Assembly: GCA_025362825.1 (NCBI GenBank)
Contig: JANYFF010000579.1
Location: forward strand, 1 to 26,366
Source of the DNA: Polaromonas sp.
Lineage (GTDB): Bacteria > Pseudomonadota > Gammaproteobacteria > Burkholderiales > Burkholderiaceae_C
Reading direction: 5' to 3'
Length of the DNA: 26,366 nt
The notes beneath the pieces are model-generated. The model saw only the letters and a list, made by a program, of their open reading frames with translations, searched no databases and had not been told where the DNA came from. This document shows positions 21,596 through 26,366 of this stretch, piece by piece (within the stretch, counting starts at the first letter, position 1; every line of letters begins with the position of its first letter). The position numbers and the translations under genes are program-made.

Positions 21596-24241
21596 GTGCA
21601 TGTGTTTGTAGCAAGTTCTATCCCGCCCGAGGTGCCGTTGTTGCGCTCAGCGGCGCACGCCCGTTCAGGATTCGCGTCAGTGCTCATGTTTGCATCCGGT
21701 GCGGCCGGCCTCGTGTGGCAAATGGTCTGGACCGCGCAGTTCGGTTTGGCGCTTGGCCACGAAATCGTCGCGGTGCTGTCAGTCATGGCGGCTTTTTTTG
21801 GTGGTATTTCGGCAGGCTCGCTATTGCTGGCCGACCGGCTGGAATGCAGCGACCACCCCGGTCGCTGGTATGCCGGTCTGGAAGCTTTGATTGCGGGTTG
21901 GGCCTTGCTGGTCACCTGGGTGTCACCTCTTGCCTTGCCGTATATGTCGCAATGGATAGGCGCTGAGCCATCAGCAAGCTGGCACTGGGCGCTTGCATTT
22001 TTTGTCCCATTGCTTTTCTTGTTTCCTGCCACGCTGGCAATGGGCGCGACTCTGCCTGCAATGGAGCGCTTGCTCAGGCAGGGCACCACCCAGCCGCTGG
22101 GCCTGGTGTATGCCGCGAATACGGCGGGTGCCATGGCGGGCCTTCTGCTTGCAGTGTTTTTTTTCGTTCCCAAGCTCGGATTGCTGGGTACCAGTGTTGT
22201 GTTTGCAGGGGTCAACGGCGCGTGCGCCTTGTTGGCATGGCGAACATGGGGCCGGGATCTGAAACCTGTGGCAAGCGTGGCCTGGCTCTCATCTGATGCA
22301 GATGGCACACCTGATTGGTTGGCCCCGTTGACCGCTTCGCGAGCTGTCGGCATACGTCTTTTTCTGACCGGGTTACTGGGTATCGGCTACGAAGTCCTGG
22401 CGGTGCGCGTTTTGAGCCAGGTCACTGAAAACACGGTGTACACCTATGCGCTCTTACTCGCAGTTTTCCTGGCTGGTACGGCGCTGGGTGCAGCGCTTTT
22501 GCGACGCTCAGCTTTGTTGCAAGTCAACGCCAGACAAATAGACCGTGCGCTAGGCGCGCTGATAGTGGTGCTGTTTCTAGGTGGAGTCAGCTTGTGGTCG
22601 GCAGACCGCAGCTATGCATTGCCCACACGCTGGCTTGGAGTCAGCGCGGGTGCGTCCCTGGCGGGAGAATGGGTTGCTGCAATGGCGGCCATGCTCCTGC
22701 CAGCTATGGCCATGGGCGCGCTGTTTACCTTGCTGTGTCGTCAGGCACAGCAGGCGCGCATACCGCTAGGTCTCGCTATCGGTATCAACACCCTTGGGGC
22801 GGCACTTGCTCCGCTGTTGGTGGGTTTGCTGATGTTGCCCTTCGCGGGTGCTCGGATGGTGCTGCTTGTCTTGTTGGCTGGCTATCTGGCATTGCGGTCG
22901 CTGGAGAGCTGGATCCGGCCTTTCGGATGGGTAGCGGTGGCAGGCATCCTGGGCCTTGCGGTTTTTGCTGGCCCGCTACGCTTTGTGGACGTGCCTTCCG
23001 GAGGGCGCTTGCTCAGTTATCGTGAAGGAGTGATGGCCGCTGTGAGTGTGGTCGAAGACGCGGACGGTGTGGCGCGGCTTCACATCAACAACCGCGTGCA
23101 GGAAGGCAGCAGTGCCAGCGGCTTGGTGGAGACCCGTCTGGCGCAGCTGCCCTTGTTGATGCATCCGTCGCCGCGAACGGCTCTGTTTCTGGGTTACGGT
23201 ACGGGCTATACCGCCAACGCCGCGGCGCTCGACTCCAGAGTCAGAGTCAAAGCCGTCGAGTTACTGCCCGAAGTCATTGATGCAGCCGGCATCTTCGCCT
23301 TGAAGGTGGGGGCGCCCGCTTCGGCCAGTCCCGTGACGACCGTTGCTGCCGACGCGCGTCGCTACGCTCAGTCCGCACCCGATCGTCATGACGTGATAGT
23401 GGCTGATCTTTTCCATCCTGCAAGAAGCGGCGCGGGCAGCCTTTACACCGTGGAACACTTTTCTGCCGTGAAGTCCCGGCTAGAGCCCGGCGGCCTGTTT
23501 TGCCAGTGGCTGGCACTGCATCAAATGGACATCGAGACGCTGCGCAGCATCGTCGCCGCTTTTTTGCAGGTCTACCCCAACGCTGTTGCCGTACTCGCCA
23601 GCAACAGCCTCGATACGCCGGTGGTCGGCTTGATGTCGCGACCCGATCAGCCCGCATGGCAGATCGAAACTGTCCGCTCGCGCATGTCTGGCATGTCGCC
23701 ATCCATGACAAAGGCGCTAAAGCAGGCCAAGCTTGATGATGAATTCGCGGTATTGGGCAGCGTGGTTGCCGGGCCGCAGGCACTAAAGGAGTTTGTGCGT
23801 GACGCTACGCCCAACACTGACGACCGTCCAGTGGTCGCTTACGGGGCACCATGGGCGAGTTATTCGCCCAGCGAAGCGCCCAGATATCGGCTGGCAACAC
23901 TGATGCAGCGCCTCGCGCCTCGCGCTACGGATGTGATTGGCCCCAGCCAGGGCGCAGACGCCCATCGGCTTGAGGCTTATTGGGCGGCGCGCGCGAAGTA
24001 TCTTGCCTTTGGCATGGTTGTGCGCCCAGACGCCGACCCGCGCGTGATGCTCGCCCAGCTGCGCCGACCGCTGTTGGACATGGTTGCATCAAGTCCAGAC
24101 TTTCGCCCGGCTTCTGAGCCGCTGCTGGCCCTGGCTGAAGCGGTCCGGGAGACGGATCCCGATCTTTCAGCCCAGGTCAAGTCTTCATTAATGACAGCCC
24201 TTTCATCCAGGCCTGTTATTTCCCTTGTTAATCCGCACTAA
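21596..24241 (+). CDS. Two-lobed membrane protein fused to a spermidine-synthase-like domain
   Basis: The protein of up to 881 residues has a membrane region of about 480 residues and a cytoplasmic SAM-binding domain of the polyamine aminopropyltransferase fold. The membrane part is an internal duplication. SGAAGLVWQMVWTAQFGLAL (35-54) matches TGLLGIGYEVLAVRVLSQ (258-275). PATLAMGATLP...PLGLVYAANTAGAMAG (144-182) matches PAMAMGALFTLL...PLGLAIGINTLGAALAP (369-406). The C-terminal domain has the SAM loop FLGYGTGYTA (Gly533, Gly535, Gly537), an acidic VELLPEV, and DVIVADLFHPARSGAGSLYT. The polyamine-binding Asp-rich pattern of true spermidine synthases appears altered here, so the reaction is unknown. 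The GTG at 21596 lacks a ribosome site; a later GTG at 21683 has AGGA 9 bases upstream and is a real alternative. The next gene begins 5 bases after its stop. Confidence 0.85.
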   Translation: MHVFVASSIPPEVPLLRSAAHARSGFASVLMFASGAAGLVWQMVWTAQFGLALGHEIVAVLSVMAAFFGGISAGSLLLADRLECSDHPGRWYAGLEALIAGWALLVTWVSPLALPYMSQWIGAEPSASWHWALAFFVPLLFLFPATLAMGATLPAMERLLRQGTTQPLGLVYAANTAGAMAGLLLAVFFFVPKLGLLGTSVVFAGVNGACALLAWRTWGRDLKPVASVAWLSSDADGTPDWLAPLTASRAVGIRLFLTGLLGIGYEVLAVRVLSQVTENTVYTYALLLAVFLAGTALGAALLRRSALLQVNARQIDRALGALIVVLFLGGVSLWSADRSYALPTRWLGVSAGASLAGEWVAAMAAMLLPAMAMGALFTLLCRQAQQARIPLGLAIGINTLGAALAPLLVGLLMLPFAGARMVLLVLLAGYLALRSLESWIRPFGWVAVAGILGLAVFAGPLRFVDVPSGGRLLSYREGVMAAVSVVEDADGVARLHINNRVQEGSSASGLVETRLAQLPLLMHPSPRTALFLGYGTGYTANAAALDSRVRVKAVELLPEVIDAAGIFALKVGAPASASPVTTVAADARRYAQSAPDRHDVIVADLFHPARSGAGSLYTVEHFSAVKSRLEPGGLFCQWLALHQMDIETLRSIVAAFLQVYPNAVAVLASNSLDTPVVGLMSRPDQPAWQIETVRSRMSGMSPSMTKALKQAKLDDEFAVLGSVVAGPQALKEFVRDATPNTDDRPVVAYGAPWASYSPSEAPRYRLATLMQRLAPRATDVIGPSQGADAHRLEAYWAARAKYLAFGMVVRPDADPRVMLAQLRRPLLDMVASSPDFRPASEPLLALAEAVRETDPDLSAQVKSSLMTALSSRPVISLVNPH

Positions 24242-24246
24242 CCGCT

Positions 24247-25095
24247 ATGGACCATCCCATTACTCATCCTTCCTTTTCTTCCCCTGTCTGGTTACAGCGT
24301 GTCCTGCGCGAACCTCTGACCCACTTCGTCGTGCTTGGTGCACTTATCTTTGCAGCCGACCATCTGCTCATGGCCGAGCGGGGGAATCCGCAGGAGATCG
24401 TGATTACCCAAGAGATTTACGCCGAAGCCCGCAATGCGTTTGTGGGTAGCGTGAAGCGCGAGCCCACCGCTGCAGAACTCAAGGTGCTGACAGACCGGTG
24501 GGTGGACAACGAAGTGTTGTACAGAGAGGGGCTAGCCCTCGGCATGGACAGAGGCGACCAAGCGATGAAAGATCGGGTGGTTTTCAAGGTGTTGACAGCC
24601 ACACAATCCGGGCTGGCACTGCCGAAAATTGATGAAGCGGGCCTGCGCGCTTGGTTCGAGTCGCGGCGCGATCGATATGACCTGCCTGCACGCTTTAGCT
24701 TTGAAGAAGCTGTGTTGGCAGCCGGTGACGCAACTCCTGAAAAGCTCGAGAAGTTTGTTACCGCATTGAACAGTCAGCAAGCGCCTGAATTGGAAGGCAG
24801 TCTGCGCATCTTCAAGGACAGGCCAAGACCCACACTGGTTCAAAGCTATGGCGCGCCATTTGCCGATGCAATCGAGAAGCAGGAAATGGGCAGTTGGGCA
24901 GTGCTCCAAAGCCAGGACGGCGCCCGGGCGATTCGGTTGACCGCGCTTGCTCCAAGTCAAGCAGTACGCTATGACGAAATAAAAGAACGGGTCTATGCAG
25001 ACTGGAAAGAGCTTACTTCCTCGGAGCTGACCAAGACCGCTATCCGTGAAATCGGTAAGAAATACCGCATTCGGGATGAAGGGAAAAGTTCGTGA
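24247..25095 (+). CDS. Membrane-anchored parvulin/PpiC-like peptidyl-prolyl isomerase-type protein
   Basis: A 282-residue protein with a short cytoplasmic N-terminus, one membrane helix at about 25-42 (THFVVLGALIFAADHLLM), and a periplasmic domain. The helical part (about 50-125: IVITQEIYAEARNAF, then LTDRWVDNEVLYREGLALGMD) resembles the SurA/PpiD-type chaperone region. It is followed by a parvulin-like segment (about 150-250: ARFSFEEAVLA, LEGSLRIFKDRPRPTLVQ, FADAIEKQEMGSWAVLQSQDGARAIRLTAL). The usual parvulin catalytic pattern is not clear, so it may be a chaperone rather than an active isomerase. Proteins of this type are, to my knowledge, often next to HupE/UreJ-type genes, as here. It is sandwiched tightly in the set: 5 bases after the previous gene, and its stop overlaps the next start (TGATG). 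It may help fold the periplasmic domain of its neighbour. Confidence 0.8.
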   Translation: MDHPITHPSFSSPVWLQRVLREPLTHFVVLGALIFAADHLLMAERGNPQEIVITQEIYAEARNAFVGSVKREPTAAELKVLTDRWVDNEVLYREGLALGMDRGDQAMKDRVVFKVLTATQSGLALPKIDEAGLRAWFESRRDRYDLPARFSFEEAVLAAGDATPEKLEKFVTALNSQQAPELEGSLRIFKDRPRPTLVQSYGAPFADAIEKQEMGSWAVLQSQDGARAIRLTALAPSQAVRYDEIKERVYADWKELTSSELTKTAIREIGKKYRIRDEGKSS

Positions 25096-26063
25096 TGGTT
25101 TCCCGCTTGACGCAGCGTCTGAAGCATGCCGTTTTTGCCCTTGTCGTACTGGCTTTTTCTGCAGGCGCTTCAGCGCATGAGATGACCATAGCTGATCTAA
25201 CGCTCCGGGAGGTGGCGCCGAAGGAGTTCGTTTGGTCCTGGGGCGTGCCTGGTAAAAATAGACCTATTTCACAGGACCTCACGCCGGTCTGGCCAGAAGG
25301 ATGTACTGGAGACGCAAAAACCATACGCTGTGGCGAACGCGGTCTCGCCGGAACCTTGTCGGTCAAAGGAATAGGGAACAGCTACTCTGCTGTGATTCTT
25401 CGCATCAGCTGGCGGGACGCCCAGCAAAACATCCATACCCTGAGTAAAAACCGGCCAGGTGTTCAGGTCTTCGGTGCTGCGCGCGATGAGCGTGATTTCT
25501 CGGAAGTTGCACAAACCTACGGGCTGCTGGGACTGGAGCACATTCTGAGCGGTATCGACCATCTGCTGTTTGTATTGAGCCTGCTGTTTTTCGTTGGCTT
25601 CCGGCGCAGGTTGATCGGAACGGTCACATCATTCACAGCAGCACACAGCCTGACGCTCGCGGCCAGCGCGCTGGGTGCGCTCACCCTGCGACCGCCACCC
25701 GTGGAGGCGGCCATCGCGCTGTCAATTGTGCTGGTGAGTGCCGAAGCACTGAGTAATCGGGACACATTGACCCGACGCTGGCCAGAAATCGTCGCCTTCC
25801 TGTTCGGGCTGGTGCACGGTCTTGGGTTTGCCGGGGCCCTGAAAGAGATCGGTTTGCCCGAACGCCATGCGCCCGTCGCCCTGCTAACCTTTAACCTGGG
25901 TGTGGAAGCGGGGCAGTTGCTGGTGATCGCCCTTGCCTGGGGGCTGGTACTTGCTACGCGTCTGTTCAAAGGGACGGCAGCTATGCGCAAGGTCGCGCTG
26001 TACGCCATTGGCAGCGTGTCGGTCTTCTGGACCTTCTCGCGATTGATGGCGATTGCCGCCTGA
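25095..26063 (+). CDS. HupE/UreJ-family membrane protein, putative metal permease
   Basis: With the ATG at 25095 (TGATG overlap with the preceding gene; a GTG one codon earlier is possible) this is a 322-residue protein. The signal peptide ends in AGASA, leaving His28 as the predicted first mature residue. A periplasmic beta-type domain (about 28-135) follows, with Cys70 and Cys79 positioned for a disulfide. The membrane domain carries the HupE family motifs: GLEHILSGIDHLLFVLSLLF (His149, Asp155, His156), FTAAHSLTLAAS (His184), FGLVHGLGFAGAL (His241) and FNLGVEAGQLL (Glu271). HupE/UreJ proteins import nickel or are thought to transport other divalent metals for hydrogenase and urease. No such enzyme is encoded here, so the metal is open. 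The next gene starts 6 bases after its stop. Confidence 0.9.
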   Translation: MVSRLTQRLKHAVFALVVLAFSAGASAHEMTIADLTLREVAPKEFVWSWGVPGKNRPISQDLTPVWPEGCTGDAKTIRCGERGLAGTLSVKGIGNSYSAVILRISWRDAQQNIHTLSKNRPGVQVFGAARDERDFSEVAQTYGLLGLEHILSGIDHLLFVLSLLFFVGFRRRLIGTVTSFTAAHSLTLAASALGALTLRPPPVEAAIALSIVLVSAEALSNRDTLTRRWPEIVAFLFGLVHGLGFAGALKEIGLPERHAPVALLTFNLGVEAGQLLVIALAWGLVLATRLFKGTAAMRKVALYAIGSVSVFWTFSRLMAIAA

Positions 26064-26069
26064 GTCATC

Positions 26070-26366
26070 ATGGCTGACGTCTTTGAGCTTTTCCCAACGC
26101 CCGTGATGCGAGTGCCCGCAGTCCTTGCGCCGGAGGCGGCACGGGCGCTGGCGCAAAGGTTGGCGCAAGGTGCGCGGGTCGCCAACGACCGGTCTGAGCA
26201 GCTTTCGCATACGCGTATTCTGGCGCCGGGCGATGACGCCTGGCTGGATGCTGTGGTCGAAAAAATCGGCCCACACCTGCAGGCCTTCGGGCAACTGCTG
26301 TTCGGTGAATCCTTGCGCTGGATAGTCAAGGAAATATGGGTCAATGTGCTGCAGCACGGCGGCCGC
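26070..26366 (+). CDS. Putative 2OG-Fe(II) oxygenase, TIGR02466-type, N-terminal fragment
   Basis: The reading frame from ATG 26070 stays open to the right edge (99 residues). It starts MADVFELFPTPVMRVPA, the FPTPV opening typical of the TIGR02466 family of putative 2-oxoglutarate/Fe(II)-dependent oxygenases. It ends in IVKEIWVNVLQHGGR, matching the WVNVLPRGGxHxxHxHP region just before the first iron-binding histidines, which are beyond the edge. The gene lies 6 bases after the HupE-type gene on the same strand, so it is probably part of the same transcript. The substrate is unknown; family members hydroxylate undefined targets. The family assignment rests on two motifs and the fragment's position in the set, so it is good but not certain. 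Confidence 0.75.
   Translation, partial: MADVFELFPTPVMRVPAVLAPEAARALAQRLAQGARVANDRSEQLSHTRILAPGDDAWLDAVVEKIGPHLQAFGQLLFGESLRWIVKEIWVNVLQHGGR

Noticed and set aside
26359..26366. Window ends exactly on GCGGCCGC (a NotI-type site)
   Set aside because: Could suggest a cloned insert boundary, but the left end has no such site and the motif is common in GC-rich DNA; the coding frame simply runs through it.
1..26366. CRISPR arrays, tRNA/rRNA genes, insertion sequences, integrases or attachment sites
   Set aside because: I saw no regularly spaced repeats, no tRNA-like cloverleaf and no transposase or integrase motifs in the genes or gaps read.

Overview
The window looks like chromosomal DNA from a GC-rich betaproteobacterium, most likely a Burkholderiales member of the Comamonadaceae (Polaromonas/Rhodoferax/Variovorax-like). 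The reasons are the strong GC bias in coding regions, the block glnE / yhdP-type / nitrilase-family gene, a NodT-type RND efflux operon, and short AT-rich 'TTTGATAGC / AATAGC' motifs of a kind I associate with that family. This assignment is inference from gene content, not from a marker gene.

Positions 1-9121 are read leftwards. They hold a tripartite RND efflux operon (outer-membrane lipoprotein channel, periplasmic adaptor, AcrB-type pump), followed by the 5' end of an NAD(P)-binding epimerase-type gene that runs off the left edge. To the right of the operon, on the same strand, is glnE, the bifunctional adenylyltransferase/adenylyl-removase that controls glutamine synthetase.

Positions 9195-16963 are read rightwards as one tightly coupled unit: a very large YhdP/AsmA-type envelope protein, a carbon-nitrogen hydrolase of the Nit group, a PAS-containing membrane histidine kinase, and a FixJ/NarL-type response regulator. 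Adjacent genes overlap by 4, 4 and 17 bases.

Positions 16977-18640 hold a small leftward membrane protein whose start codon lies head-to-head with the start region of an MltA-type lytic transglycosylase lipoprotein. Seven bases after mltA comes a short lipoprotein resembling MliC-type lysozyme inhibitors.

Positions 18834-26366 are the least conventional part. In order, this stretch holds a small secreted lipoprotein of unknown function; a secreted 728-residue protein with a full set of PHP-type metal-ligand motifs; two tandem hairpins acting as a likely terminator; and a packed set of four genes. The four are a two-lobed membrane protein fused to a spermidine-synthase-like domain, a membrane-anchored parvulin/PpiC-like protein, a HupE/UreJ-type permease, and the start of a TIGR02466-type 2OG-Fe(II) oxygenase cut by the right edge. 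No hydrogenase or urease gene is present to explain HupE. I consider this set the best candidate for an undescribed functional system, possibly linked to metal handling or to an extracytoplasmic modification, but the sequence alone does not prove a function.
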